Shown piece after piece: positions 23,945 to 36,293 of a DNA stretch of 64,000 nt. The position numbers were made by a program, and so were the translations under genes. Source of the stretch: Tricholoma matsutake (lineage: Eukaryota; Basidiomycota; Agaricomycetes; Agaricales; Tricholomataceae); the NCBI GenBank assembly GCA_026075535.2, contig AP026540.1, positions 8,680,001 to 8,744,000 on the forward strand, written 5' to 3'. The notes under the pieces were generated by a model that was given only the letters and a program-made list of their open reading frames with translations, was not told where the DNA came from and ran no database searches. How positions within the stretch are numbered: the stretch's first letter is position 1; each line of letters begins with the position of its first letter.

Positions 23945-25284
23945 CAGTTGCGGACAAACAAACACGACAATTTTGATATCTCGTGATCGGGATTTTTCTG
24001 GGACAAACCGACTTCAGATTTGGATTCAGCTCGTCAAAATACATCAAAAAACCTATCTCCGAAATTTTTCCCACGACATTTTAGGGTGGCCAAATTTTTT
24101 GAGCAAAATTTCGCAACATTTTGCACCCCTTTTGAGGGATTTGAGCAGCAAAAATAGTTCATTCCCTAACTTGATCAATGTGTAATTGATGGAACTCTTT
24201 TAATAACTCCGTTTGGCAGCTTTTTGAGTTGTGCGATCCTTGCATGAGATCAACATTCAACTTGAAGCTAGGTTTGAAGTTCAACTGTGTGTCACACAGG
24301 ATTACTTTAATACTTAGTACATGCAAATGTTTTGAAGTTGTCCTATGCTCAAAATAATGGAATGTAAATCTACATTGCAGTGCTTATTATGTACCAGGTA
24401 AATTTTGTTAGCCATGCCTGGTACTTTTAGGTTTCTATCTTATTTGACACAATCATTGCATGAATGACGCAGCATAGAATGCCAAGGGTTTAAATGAGAG
24501 CAGTGAAAAATTGGTGATTGATTGGTAAAGCAAAAATGCAGAAAGAACAATAAAAACATAGCAGTACATATTTGTGACATCAATGAGAAATCAGAGAATA
24601 ATCATTAAACAGCCGGATGCGAGAATGTGGTGGTGTTCAGGTGGTTCAGTTGCATTCGGGCATTTCTTTTCATTCAGCTATTTTTGGCTTATTTCCAACT
24701 CAGCATATGTGATATTTCGTCGTCGCCTCAGTCATTTGGCTATGCACAAACACAGTTTATTATCAGTTTGGCTGTCACCACACACTTCGTAACTTAAACA
24801 AAGTTCAGACTTTCAACTACTGTTAATGTCACATGATTATTCCAAAGCATGTGACAATTATGATAGGTTATTTTCCTCCTTTATAATGCCTTGTCAAATA
24901 TCTAGGCACTTCCAGGAGCTTAGGAAGATGGAACGAAGTTGATTCCATAGGTTACTGGTAAAAATTTCCTTTTTTGGTGAAGTTTATTCTTTTTATTATG
25001 GGCGATCAATTTGATGTAACCTCGAATTTATCACAGGATTGGATGCAGCTAATCAAAAGGAGTCGATTGCACTATTTTCCATGATTTTACCGATTTTTTT
25101 CAGGGGGCGGCCAAATTTTTGAGGTACCTAACCCAAATTTTTCGAAATAGGGAAATCGGCTCGTAGAATTATCCTCGTTAGGCTCTATTCTACACGTTTT
25201 GACGATTTTTGAGGGCTCTGGATGTTTGTGCCGGCTTCCAAAATTGGGTCACCAAAAATTGTCGTGTTTGTTTGTCCGCAACTG
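23945..25284. mobile_element. Non-autonomous Tc1/mariner- or pogo-like element, TA target
   Basis: 1,340 bp with perfect 30-bp inverted ends (23945-23974 and 25255-25284) starting CAGTTGCGGACAAAC, flanked on both sides by TA (23943-44 and 25285-86). TA duplication and CAGT-type ends suit the Tc1/mariner/pogo superfamily. There is no transposase gene inside. A related sequence on the other strand near 63.77 kb lacks the element and has a single TA, which supports the boundaries. Confidence 0.85.
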
Positions 25285-25385
25285 TAGACACATGACACTG
25301 ATCCAAGACAAGTTAGACAACTGATGTAAGCCATTGCCCCAAAAATCGTGATTATATTAGTCACTCGTGGAAAATGCCAGAACTT

Positions 25386-25420
25386 GTTCACACGTTGTTC
25401 ACACGTTGTTCACACGTTGA
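25386..25420. repeat. 12-bp tandem repeat, three copies
   Basis: GTTCACACGTTG occurs three times in a row. Confidence 0.9.
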
Positions 25421-25467
25421 TTACATTGATTTCCTGTTGCCAGTGATAACCACAACACCAATTCTCC

Positions 25468-28400
25468 ATGCCTCACAAAGTTGTCTGCACTTGTAGTGTC
25501 TGTTTTCACTTGACATATTTGGACTCCCATGGCCAAAATGTCCCTGGCCACCTTGTCAGTTCACAGATACGAAGAAAACATGAAATTCGAGATCAACATG
25601 ATCCCCAGGATGATCCACTTCCAGCGAGGTCCACCATTATTGATGCTGAGTCACACTCTCAGGCTGCTCAATGTGTAGATCTTACACAAGGTATGCAAAC
25701 ACTGTTTTTACATTTACTAAATTACAATTTAGGCTTTGGATTATAGCTGTTACACCTGTCATTGATCTATGCTGTCTCATTGTTGCTTGGCTCTCCCTTC
25801 AGTCTGGAATCAGTAGAGATACTGCCAATATTCTATTGCACCTGTTCAAGTTCATCATCCTCACTACTCTGAGGCTCATTAAACTTGCACTTGCTGCTGC
25901 TGATATCAAGACCTCAGAACTCACAGAACTCAAGATGCCACTGGATATATGGACTGTATATTCCCGATGTCAGCTAGATCCTACAATTGAGCGGGTCATT
26001 TGCTGCCCCAAGTGCTTCAAGCAATATCCTAATGATGGTCCATCACAATGTAACTGGCGTTGCTCTCCAAAGTCCAGGCCTTGTAACACTAATCTATACA
26101 CACAACATGAGACTTCAGGTGGCCTGCAGAGGATCCCTGAATGCCTCTATACCACTCAGTCATTTGAGTCATGGCTCATATTTTTACTCTCTCATTCTCA
26201 AATTGAGGACCATTTGTATCAGACTTTTGCAAAATCTCAAGGGGTGTTCAATCCTGGATGGATGCATGATATATATGACAGCCCTGCCTGGAGTTCATTG
26301 CGCCCTTTTCTTCAATCACCTTACCACCTTGTTTTTGCTTTATATATTGACTGGTTTAATCCTTTGACCAATAAAATTGCAGGTATGTCTGTTAATTTTG
26401 GGGTGTAGATGAAAATTAACAAATCTTTAGGCAAAGTAGTATCATGTGGTGCCATTATCCTATACTGTTTGAACTTGCCCATCTCCATCAGATTCCTTCG
26501 TGAAAACACATTTACTATTGGAATGACTCCCTCTCCACATGCCCCAACCATTTGGACAATACCACATGTTCTGGAGCCTATCAAGAAGATGATTTTAGAC
26601 TTAGACCTCCCAGGAAAGGTCTTACCTACAGATCGCAACCCACAGGGCACTGCAGTAGCAGCACAACTTATTCCACTGCTTGCAGATTTGCAAGCCATTC
26701 GGAAAGTGTCTGGATTTGTTTCTCATGCTGCTGGGCTATTCTGTTCCTTCTGTAAATGTCACCATAAAATGACATTCAGGATCTTGATTACCATCATTGG
26801 GAACTGCGGTGTGGAACTGAAGTTCACACTCAAGCTCAGGAGTGGTGCAATCTGGTGACCATCAAGGCTAAAACAGCTATGACTAAAGAAACTGGTGTAC
26901 AGTGGACACCACTCCATGATCTTTCTTACTGGGGGGATCCTGTTCAATATGTCATTCTAGGATTCATGCACAATTTTCTTGAAGGAATCCTTCAGTATCA
27001 TCTTCGAGTTCTGTGGGGCATTGGTTGAACTAAGGCTGCAATCAAATTGTTGGCAACCCTTCAACTTAATGATGATGACACAGATGCAGAGACTTCATCC
27101 AATTACTCTGAAGATGATAGTGCAAGTCAACACAGCAGCACTTCAGGTCTTGCAGAGTATTTGGACAATATGGATGTTGATGATGAAAACATTTCTACCT
27201 TTACCTCCAGTTCTACTCCTACTCCCAGTTCAAATGCTGTGCCTCTTCCTTCTGATGACTATGATGAAGATAAAGAAGTGCCTGTGTCTATTGCTGGTGC
27301 ATTTCACTTTACACCTACAGAGCTGGCTATTATTCGAGCATGCATTTCAGATATTCAGCTTCCTACTTGGGTTCAACGGCCTCCCACCAATCTTGGTGAA
27401 GCCAGTCATGGAAGCTTAAAAGCTCATGAGCTCCTCATTCTATTCTCCATCATATTTCCTCTTGTCATTCCAGCACTCTGGTGGAATGGCACTGAGGTAC
27501 AACAGGAACTTTTACAGAACTTTTGTGAATTGGTCTGTGCAACAAATATAATTGCAGGCTATTCTGTCAGCAATGCTGAAGCGGATGCCTATATGGACCA
27601 CTACATTAATTACCGCTCTTCTATGCAGCACCTTTTTGGTGCTGTATTTCCCTCAATGCCCAACCACCACTATGCTATGCACAATGGGGCACTACTTAAA
27701 TTCTGGGGCCCACTAGCTCTGCTTAGTGAATTTCCTGGTGAAAGGATGAATGGAGATTATGGGCAAATCAAATCAAACCGTCACCTTCATAAGTCCTCAA
27801 TTTCTCAAATGTACTTTCACTAAGTAGTATTTTTTGAACAGAGGATATGGAGTTGACAATGCTTCGCCAGAGTGCTCATCGTGGACGCTTAGATGCACTC
27901 CTTCACAATAACAACCTCCAAGCCAATGTTTCTGAATTGGCTGAGATTTTACAACCAAGCACTCACCCCACTGCTCGGCCAACACACAACCTCAATGGCC
28001 CTGAAGTTGCTGCTGCTCATGCAAGTGGAAAGCCCCTTGATCAAAGGCACTATGACCTTCTTCTTCAATATCTGAGAGTCATTGGCTGGGACTACAATTC
28101 AGTATTCACTGGTGGACCTTATGCTCTTAGCACCCTCCTGATCCCTCCTGCTGTTCAACAGCCTCGCCAAGTGGTCTTTGAGGATCAAACATACAGCCAC
28201 AACAATAGCCATGCAGGAAACAGCCATATTCAGTTCTATATCCCAACACGTGGAGATACCATCGAGACTGGATATATTGAGGAAATTTGGGAACTTCCCC
28301 TTGAAGGTCTCTGGCAAACATTTTTCTTTGTTTGTCAACATCGTCCACTCTCACCAGCTCAGCAAAGAAAGACACCATACACAGTTGAGCCTTGCTCAAG

Positions 28401-28566
28401 GCTGCAATCAAAGGCTGTCAGTTGTGAGCTATCAAACACTGTGTACATTCTTGAACCACAGCATATCATTTGCCACCTTGCTACCTATACAATCCCTGTT
28501 GGCACATATGGGTTGAAGAAGGATGTTATGCTCATTAATTGGTCACTCAACCATAAACGTAGATAG
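25468..28566 (+). pseudogene. Tnp2-family (CACTA/EnSpm-like) transposase, decayed
   Basis: The N terminus MPHKVVCTCSVC is the cysteine start common in the mushroom family. A CCPKCFKQYPNDG finger-like region follows, then the core HLVFALYIDWFNPLTNKIAG and SCGAIILYCLNLP, which match the tnp2 transposase domain. Further on are FMHNFLEGILQYHLRVLWGIG, the FPGERMNGDYGQIKSNRHL region, and a C-terminal domain with EEIWELPLEGLWQTFFFV and PVGTYGLKKDVMLI. It has a one-base frameshift at an AAAA run near 26,768 and a TGA at 27026-27028 in GIG-stop-TKAA. CpG is very rare (one in 26,101-26,400 by my count). I did not find CACTA ends. Confidence 0.65.
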
Positions 28567-29008
28567 GAAACATGATAATTACATGAGAGTCAAAAAAGTA
28601 ATATTGGTGTGCACACAGGCTCCCAGCAATGGGAGGGTACCAAAGAACTGCATAGCCTCATTCGTCTTAAGATAGACCTCACTCATACTCAACTACATCA
28701 CATGGTGTTACTTTTGCTGTGACTCATCATATGATCATATATGATGGTGGATGCGATTGCAATGCAGACTTGTGAGAAACATAGATTAGAATATGTATTA
28801 GTGAGTAAGTAATTAGTGACAATTATCTATGCATTAGGTTTGTCAAAATGAGTGAGCAGGAGTGTTGGGATGACCCTGTGGCCTCTGTATTTATGGAGAG
28901 AGCACAGTCGCCCACTGTGTCATCAGTAGTGGGGGCGGGTGCTGGGCTGTGCTGTCATCGTTGGCACCATTTGAGCCATGATCCACCCCACGAGCAGTCA
29001 CTCATGAG
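28567..29008. other. Intergenic gap with nothing recognised
   Basis: About 440 bp between the Tnp2 relic and the first long inverted module. A short open frame at 28,848 has no recognisable content. Confidence 0.4.
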
Positions 29009-29400
29009 ACAGCCCCTTCAGTATATTTGGTCCATTACAAATGGACCAACTAATGGTGGCTTTAAGCTGTTTTCAATGATCCAGCTAATGTGGGCCCATG
29101 AATTATAATAGACCATAGTAAATGAGTGGGCTCATCTGGTGGGCATAAGCTCATGCAAATAGGATGGGCTCATGGGTGATAAGAGTACTGCTATAGGCCA
29201 TCTGTCATGGATGGGCCCATAGGTCATATCAACACTGCAGTAGACTATAATGGATGGGCCCATGGATCATGTCAATACTGCAGTAGACTATATGATGGAT
29301 GGGCCCATGAGCTATGTCAATACTGCAGTGGACTGTATGATGGATGGGCCCATGGGCCATGTCAATACTAAATGTAGAGTTGGGTCACTTCAAATGTTGG
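29009..29400. repeat. Long inverted module L1 (left end)
   Basis: Begins ACAGCCCCTTCAGTATATTTGG and runs through TAATGGTGGCTTTAAGCTG into four tandem blocks of about 50 bp built on GATGGGCCCAT...GTCAATACTGCAG. The same order appears inverted at 52,617-53,031 (R1), with matching outer tips, and at 59,986-60,347 (R2). Confidence 0.85.
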
Positions 29401-29811
29401 ATCGGGTCACTTCAAATGTCAGGTTAGGTCACTTCAACTGTTGGCACTTTAAATATCGGGTCGGAATATTATACTTGTTGGATCGGAACAATTTCAATGT
29501 TGGGTTGGGTCACGTCACATGTCAGCACTTCAAATGTTGGATTGGGTCACCTCAAATGTTGGATCAGGTCACTTCAATTGTTGGCACTTCAAATGTTGGA
29601 TCGGAACATTATATCTGTTGGGTCAGAACAATTCAATATTGGGTCAGGTCACTTCAACTGTTGGGTTGGAAGATTATACTTGTCGGGTCAGAACAGTGTC
29701 AATGTCAGGTTGGGTTACTTCACATGTCAGCACTTCAAATGTTGGTTCAGGTTACTTCAAATGTCAGGTCAGGTCACTTCAAATGTTGGGTCAGAACATT
29801 ATACTTGTCGG
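29370..29811. repeat. Tandem array of a GGGTCACTTCAAATGTTGG-like unit
   Basis: About 20 degenerate copies of a 19-22 bp unit (consensus near GGTCACTTCAAATGTTGG), interspersed with variants containing TTATACTTGT and CAATTTCAATG. Frame-open translations are an artefact of the repeat. The inverted counterpart is at 58,936-59,985. Confidence 0.85.
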
Positions 29812-30300
29812 GCACAACTCTCAGTGACTTTAGACCATTATATATGGACTAACTAATGGTGGCTTTAGGCCGTATTTAATGGTCCAGCTAATGTGGGCCC
29901 ATAGACTGTAATAGACCATAGAAGATGTGTGGGCTCATCTGGCAGGTATAAGTTCATTTAAATAGAATGGGCTCATGGGTGAAATGAGTAGAGCTTTATA
30001 CCACATGTGATGGGTGGGCCCATGGGATATGTTAGTATTGGAATAGACCATAGATGATGGGTGGGCTTATAGGACATGAGGACTTAGCAGTAGACCATGG
30101 ATGATGGGGTGGGCCCAAGTGTAATTTTGGGACTGGTATGGATCATGTATAATGGGTGGGCCTATGTGATATGTTAGCATTGGAGCAGACCATGGCTGAT
30201 GGGTGGGCCTATAGGACATATTGAAGCAGTAGACTATGAATGTTATGGTAGGCCCATGTAGGTCATGTTAGCAGTGTATTAGACAATGAGATGAGGCTCT
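29812..30300. repeat. Long inverted module L2
   Basis: Starts GCACAACTCTCAGTGACTTT, continues with the same TAATGGTGGCTTTA core as L1, then more diverged GGGCCCATAGGACAT blocks to about 30,300. Its tip matches the outer tip of R2 at 60,347 in inverted orientation. Confidence 0.8.
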
Positions 30301-30414
30301 TACCATTGCTACATCTTAGCCTTCCAAGAGACTACATGGTAGCAAATGCCCATATTACATATCAGCATCATAGATTCATAGTAGACCTTGAATATTTATT
30401 TGTCCTCTACTTGT

Positions 30415-30610
30415 GGCTGGATTGAACCATCGGGGTGAGTACATCAGGATTGAACCATCTCGGTGAGTAGATCTTGATTGGTCCATCGGGGTAAGAATGT
30501 TGGGATTGAACCATCAGGGTAGGTACATCGGGAGAAGATTGTTCCATTGATGTAAGTCCATTGTGTTGGAATTTCATTGAGGTTAGTACCATTGGAATTG
30601 GTTCATCAAT
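30415..30610. repeat. Degenerate 30-bp tandem repeat
   Basis: Five to six imperfect copies of ATTGAACCATCGGGGTGAG plus spacer. No coding potential. The rest of 30,610-30,980 shows nothing I can name. Confidence 0.7.
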
Positions 30611-30981
30611 GTGGGAACATCAGATCAGAACATCAGTATATTTCCACTTTTCTATACTTTTGTTGGACTGTTCCAGCCGAATATATTTAAGTAGTGTTAG
30701 TGTCAGTGATAATATAATTCACTCTGATGTACTCATTCCTGCTTCAAGCTTACATCCCAATATTGGCATTCATTAAAATAATGTAAACTACAACTCAAAT
30801 TTTGAATTGTTAGCTACATATGTCTTGAGGCAATCATGCAGTTGTTCAACACCAGCTGCAAGATATAACTCTGCTTCCAACAACCTGGAGAGCAGGATGG
30901 CCTGCTTTTCCTTTGCTGTTGTCCTTACCTCAATGCCTCTTATTGCCTCTCCACTTCCACTTTCCAAACCCAAATCCTTCA

Positions 30982-32096
30982 TCAAATGCCAGGCCGCAAG
31001 AGGAAGGAGCAGACTGAAGCCGCCGACTCTTCAATCATTCCTTCCCCCCGATCCTCTACTGCTCTCCTCTTTCCCTTCACCACTTTCCCAGATCCCAGCA
31101 TGATGTCATCCACTTCCACTATCCCCACCGTCTCCTGCAGATTCTCCTTCTCCACAAACTCCACCTCATCCAATTCATTGCCACCATCATCCCCCAGCTG
31201 GTCCACCTGCTCCTCTTCCTCAGTTTCTGGTTCGGGTGATCAATTGTCTTCAGAGGTTGGAGAAGGCGGTGTATGAGATCGTGGCCATTTCGGGGATGGC
31301 TGTTCCTCGCCGCATATTGTCATTCCGACGTCATAGTCAGGTGTAGAAGCAAAGTCGATGGGGTCAGAGGCTGGAGATGACAGAGTTTTTGGGATGGTGA
31401 CAATTGGGGGTGTTGGTGGGTGAGGAATGAATACAGGCCTTGTCCTGAGAGGAAGAGGCAGGGGCGGCAATGGCAGTAACGGCAGTGGAAGTAGCGAATC
31501 CAACTTAACATTTCCTTCCATAATTCCTTCCATCCGGTGCTTGTTTATAGTTGCCTGTCGTATGTGGAGTGGGGTTCCCTCCTCCAGTGGACTCTTGAAC
31601 CTCACATGTCTATCATCACCCTCCTCGACATATCCACCAAGTGGAAGTGTGGGTGCCGGCATGCCATAGAATTGGGAAGACGGAATGAGTCCCCCCACAG
31701 AACCCTCTTGAAATTGGGGATGGATAGCTGGCAGTCTCATCATGGCTATTGGAACCTGAGGAGGTGCCAGTGTTTCAGGGAGGGTGGAGGTACTGGCGAC
31801 CATCGATCTGCTCAGTTTTGGACAAGTTCTCAGTTTTGAAGATGGCTGAAATCCAGAATGAACCATCGGAGGCTCGATTTCAGCAGTAGAAAGAGTTAGC
31901 GGAGCTGTGTTGGGGTTGGGGACAGCAGATGTACTGCCATCTGAAGATAAGTCTAACTTTCGACGCTTTGTCAGTCTGGATGAGGGTTGGTAGTCCAGCA
32001 TAGAGGGAGCAGGTTGTTTTGATTTCGGGACCACCTGAAAACAATGTAATTACAACTAAATTAGTATTACAATTCACTTACCTTGATCTTTGGCAT
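30982..32096 (-). pseudogene. Unknown proline-rich cargo gene A with one internal TGA
   Basis: Exon 1 is 15 bp (32096-32082), then a 47-bp intron and one long exon. The protein is low in order: a basic RLTKRRKLDL near the start, long Pro/Leu runs, and an acidic C terminus (SPEPETEEEE to DDIMLGSGKVV). The only interruption is TGA at 31242-31240. It is divergent from gene B; the two start codons are 180 bp apart, so they probably share a promoter. No domain recognised. The name 'gene A' is only for this annotation. Confidence 0.45.
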
Positions 32097-32276
32097 TGGA
32101 ATATTGGTTTCGGGGATGTTCGAATTGTTTTAGTACACAAGTTCTCGATTGATCAATTGACTTACCATGTGGTTCCGATCAGATTCTCGCAAACAATACC
32201 AATCCAGTACTTCAACATTGTTCACTCAATCAATTAACAATACTTTGCCCTTCAGCTTTGGATATCAACTCTGCAA

Positions 32277-34891
32277 ATGCCTTCCTACAATCAAGTTGCT
32301 GAATCTTACATCAACAACATCCTCCCTTCCATTCAACCACATCTCCATCGATCCGTCACAAAGGCCATCTTCGGAGGTGATGAAGATCTTTTACTACTCC
32401 TTCAAGAACTTCCAAACTCACCAGTATGTCTGTTAACTATCCAAATTTCATCCTATAACATATCATTTCTATCAAATCAGGGATTGAATACCCTCGTTGG
32501 GCAACAGTTGTTGGTATGGATCAACAAGTGCAAGCTGGAGATTGTTCTTCTACAACATGGCCAAGGCTATACAGTAAATGAGGAAAAATTGAAGAGTTGG
32601 ATTGTACGTTAACTCAATTTACCTGTCAATGAGTTTCTAACTGTACTTCCTAGTACACTACTTCATCGGGTGCTCAAGATGTACCAGAATGTGAGGGAGA
32701 TGGCAGATATGACTTTGTCCCATCTCGTCTGCTCATCAGTGTGGCCTTGCAGCTTGACTGAGCTGATACTCAAGGAATGGAAGTCGACTTTGGCAAGATA
32801 AAGCGAGATGACCCCTTGTTGTGGTACCACCCGATGCTTTCAGAGGAGGGCAGCAGTACTCGGGAGTGGTTTTCAGAAGGGCATCAGACACCAGGTAGGT
32901 TTCACTCAGTTTAGCTTGAATTATCTACATATTGAATCACATATAGTACCTTGTGCAGTTCGGAATGGAGTAGCTGCCTCTATAATAAATCCAATCATCA
33001 TCCCACAACATCCAGATTCGTTCGAGGGATGAAATGTTGCAAATTATTCCCCCACCGCCCACTTCAACTGGCCTGGCTTCAAGTCATCGTAGTGGATCTG
33101 TCAACACAATACCAGCTTTTGAAAATGACTCCCATGGGATGGAGGAGCCATTCACAGACTCGTATCAAAAGCAGTGAGTATGTGAATGACTCTTCTGATG
33201 AGATAAAGGAAGAGGCCTGGTTGGAAGAAGCAGGAGAGAGAGGGCGGAGCAGGATGAAGAAGGTGGATGTTAAAGGAAAGCAGAAGGATACAGCAGAGGC
33301 GATGGATGTGGATTCGGAGGAGGTTGACCAGCCTGTGGAGGGGTCATCACAACCCTCAAGAAGATTACAACCCAAGGCCACAACGTCAAAATCAAGCATG
33401 AAGCCTGGAACAGAGACCATGCGTCTGCCGAATTTGGGCAACACGGAGGCTTGTGCAAGGTGTGTGAAGCTGGAGGTGAGATGCGTGTATGCGGGCAACA
33501 CCGCTTGTTTGTCATGTCGAGGTCGCAAGCAGAAGTGTACAAAGGTTGTTGGGGAGTGGTGGACAAGAGGGAAAGCGACAGTGACGAAGGAAGGAAAGAC
33601 ACAGGTCATCAAGTCAGAACCAAGAGCAACCCCAACAACACCTGCGTTGGGTGATGAAAACATGTTGGAACCCTCCCCATCGAACCCAAGCCTACGCCAA
33701 TCAACCAGGACCCAAAGCACTTCAAGGCCACCTGAGGCAGCTAAGGCTTCATCAACCCCAAGCAGGGGATCGATGCCAAAGCCACCAGTGACACCAAAGA
33801 GAGGGATGACTTCAAAACCAACAAGGGCAGCAGTGGCGACACCAAAGGCAAAAGGAAAAGCAAAGCCAAGAAGTCGATCCAAGTCGAAATCCAGGAAGAC
33901 GGATGAGGACGAAGCCATGTCGGATGGTGGAGAGACTTGCCGAGGGAGTCCAGGGGTAGTAACAGTGCATCCATTGGGGCAGGTACCATTGGAGTACCTT
34001 TACTTCATAAATTGGAAAGGGGAACAGGTCAGTGAGGCTGTCCGAGTTGTCAACAATGGTGAGGCGAGTGTTGAGGGAGAAATGGTGATGGTGCAACAGC
34101 TTCAATGGGAGAATAACTGACTGACTAAGGAGGTCACAGAGATGCGAGAGGAGATGAGGAAGATGAAGGAGATGATGGTAGCAATGGAAATGAGCCAAAG
34201 GGTGCTTATCAGCAACCACAATGCCCATACTGCACTCCTGGAACAGCATCGGCAAACGTTGACCAAAGTCATGTCCCAACCTACAATGCCCTCTGACTGC
34301 CAAACACCTGAGGATGGAGGTGCCATGGAGAGTCTCAGCATGCCACCATCCCGCTTTTCATCATCACCCTATCCCTCACATTCTATGAACATTGTCCCAT
34401 ATCCCTCCCCTTATCCCCCTAATGATTTCACATCACCCGTTATCACTCCGAGGAGTTCAAGAGTCTTCAACGACATTATTCAGCCCAGCATGTTACAGCT
34501 GAACAAACTCAGGATTACACCAAGTCCAAATCCTTCTGGTCAGTATCATCGAACCTCTGATGCTGCAATGGAGGAAGAACGACCTGTTGCGGGACCATCC
34601 CATGCAGCTTTGGCGAGTGGACAGGATGTATGAGAGATGGCTTCACAAGTGGTAGCCCCAGAGGTTGCATTGAATACCATGCCAGAGGTTGAGAATGTAG
34701 ATGAGAGTGATGGCACAATAACAAAGGAACAGGAGGCCGAGAGACCTAGGATGGTCATGCCCAGGATAATGGAATCTCCGGTGTCAGGAATGGAAGATGA
34801 ATATGATAGAGATTCTTTTGCCATGGCAATCGACGAATCCGATGAAGAATTGGACAGGGATCGTCAGTATAACTGGGAAACATTACTGTAG
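32277..34891 (+). pseudogene. Cargo gene B: C6-type zinc cluster protein with internal TGA codons
   Basis: Exons 32277-32423, 32481-32603 and 32654 onward, with at least one more intron near 32,895. An N-terminal helical part (SYINNILPSIQPHLHRSV) is followed far downstream by CARC, VKLEVR, C, VYAGNTA, C, LSC, RGRKQK, C (about 33,451-33,540). This is a Zn2Cys6-like C-x2-C-x6-C-x7-C-x2-C-x6-C cluster of the variety frequent in mushroom transposon neighbourhoods. A basic SKSKSRK stretch and a coiled coil (VTEMREEMRKMKEMM) follow. TGA codons at 32759, 34118 and 34631 interrupt an otherwise continuous protein, each where arginine would fit. Confidence 0.55.
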
Positions 34892-34959
34892 TGTTAAAAT
34901 GATTATTGTCAACAGCTTTGGTAAGATAGGCATTCATGGATTACTGCATGCAAACTAGT

Positions 34960-35820
34960 ACATAACTGACATGACAAAATGATGACTGGAGAAAACGACC
35001 TGACAAAATGACCTGACAACATGACCCGACAAAATGACCTGACATGATCTCACAAAATGACCCGACAAAATGACCCGATGACCCGACAAAATGACCCGAT
35101 GACCCGACAAAATGACCCGATGACCCGACAAAATGACCCGACAAAATGACCCGACAAAATGACCCGACACAATGAACCGACAACATGACCCGACAAAATG
35201 ACCCGACATTTTGTCAGGTCATCTAGTGTCGGGTCATCTATTGTCGGGTCACAATACTTATTTGGTCAATTTGTCGGGTCCTTTAGTCAGGTCATTTTGT
35301 CACATCCTCAGCTTACTTGGCTAGGTGATCATTTTGTTGGGTCATTTTGTTGGGCCATCCAGTGTCAGGTTATCTAGTGTTGGGTCGGTTTTGTCAGGTC
35401 ATTTTGTCAGGTCATCAGGCCATTTTGCCAGGCGATCAGTTTGTTGGGTCATTTTGTTGGGTCATCATTGGGTCCGGTCATTTCATCGGATCATTTTGTC
35501 AGGTCATCTAATGGCGGGTCATTTTGTCGGGTCATTTTGTTGGGTCATTTTGTTGGGTCATTTTGTCGGGTCATTTTGTTGGGTCATTTTGTTGGGTCAT
35601 TTTGTTGGGTCATTTTGTTGGGTCATTTTGTCAGGCCATCCAGTGTCGGGTCAGCTACTGTCGGGTCAATTTTGTTGGGTCATGTTGTCAGGTCATCGGG
35701 TCATTTTGTCAGGTGATCAGTTTGTCGGGTTGTTTTGTCGGGTCATCTACTGTTGGGTCATTTTGTCGGGTCATTTTGTCGGGTCATTTTGTCGGGTCAT
35801 TTTGTCAGGTTGTTTGTCTA
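34960..35820. repeat. Palindromic minisatellite P1
   Basis: The left half (to about 35,212) is a tandem array of TGACCCGACAAAA units. The right half is the same unit in reverse complement, GTCGGGTCATTTTG. The two halves can fold on each other as one large imperfect hairpin. Long open frames here come from the repeat period. Confidence 0.9.
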
Positions 35821-36293
35821 TAGTGAATGCTCGAAAATTCCAAACAAAGACCACTATGCTTGTCTGGATACTATTCTACCTTTACATTTTCCTTCCCTTT
35901 CATTTCTTCATCTCTGCCTTCTTTGGAATTATCTTTAAATTAGACTGCTCACTTATTGGTACTGGTTTGTCAGTTGTGTTTCGAGTAGACTGCCTTTGAG
36001 GGGGCTTCAAAACTGCAGGACATTTCAATTATTCATCATCTTGGACAAAATAGACCAAGCTTACTCAATGACTGTGAATGAGCAGGCACATTGATAGAAA
36101 CTTTTGGCTTCTTCTTCGGTGGTTCCTTTATCTTCTCAGCCAACCTCGATTTCATCACCTTTCCTTTCTGCATCATCTCTGGTTCTTGCTGATCCCCCCC
36201 CTGAATCTCATACTCATTTGTTGCAGTGTTGGCACTCTTCCCAGCATCCATGGCCCTACCAGTCTGTTTGCTTAAAGGTCGCATCGTACTCTT

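Noticed and set aside
25468..28566. RIP as the cause of decay
   Set aside because: RIP would create many TAA/TAG from CAA/CAG/TGG; I saw almost only TGA.
34941..35999. Open frames of up to 224 aa in palindrome P1
   Set aside because: Repeat artefact, mirrored on the opposite strand by the inverted half.
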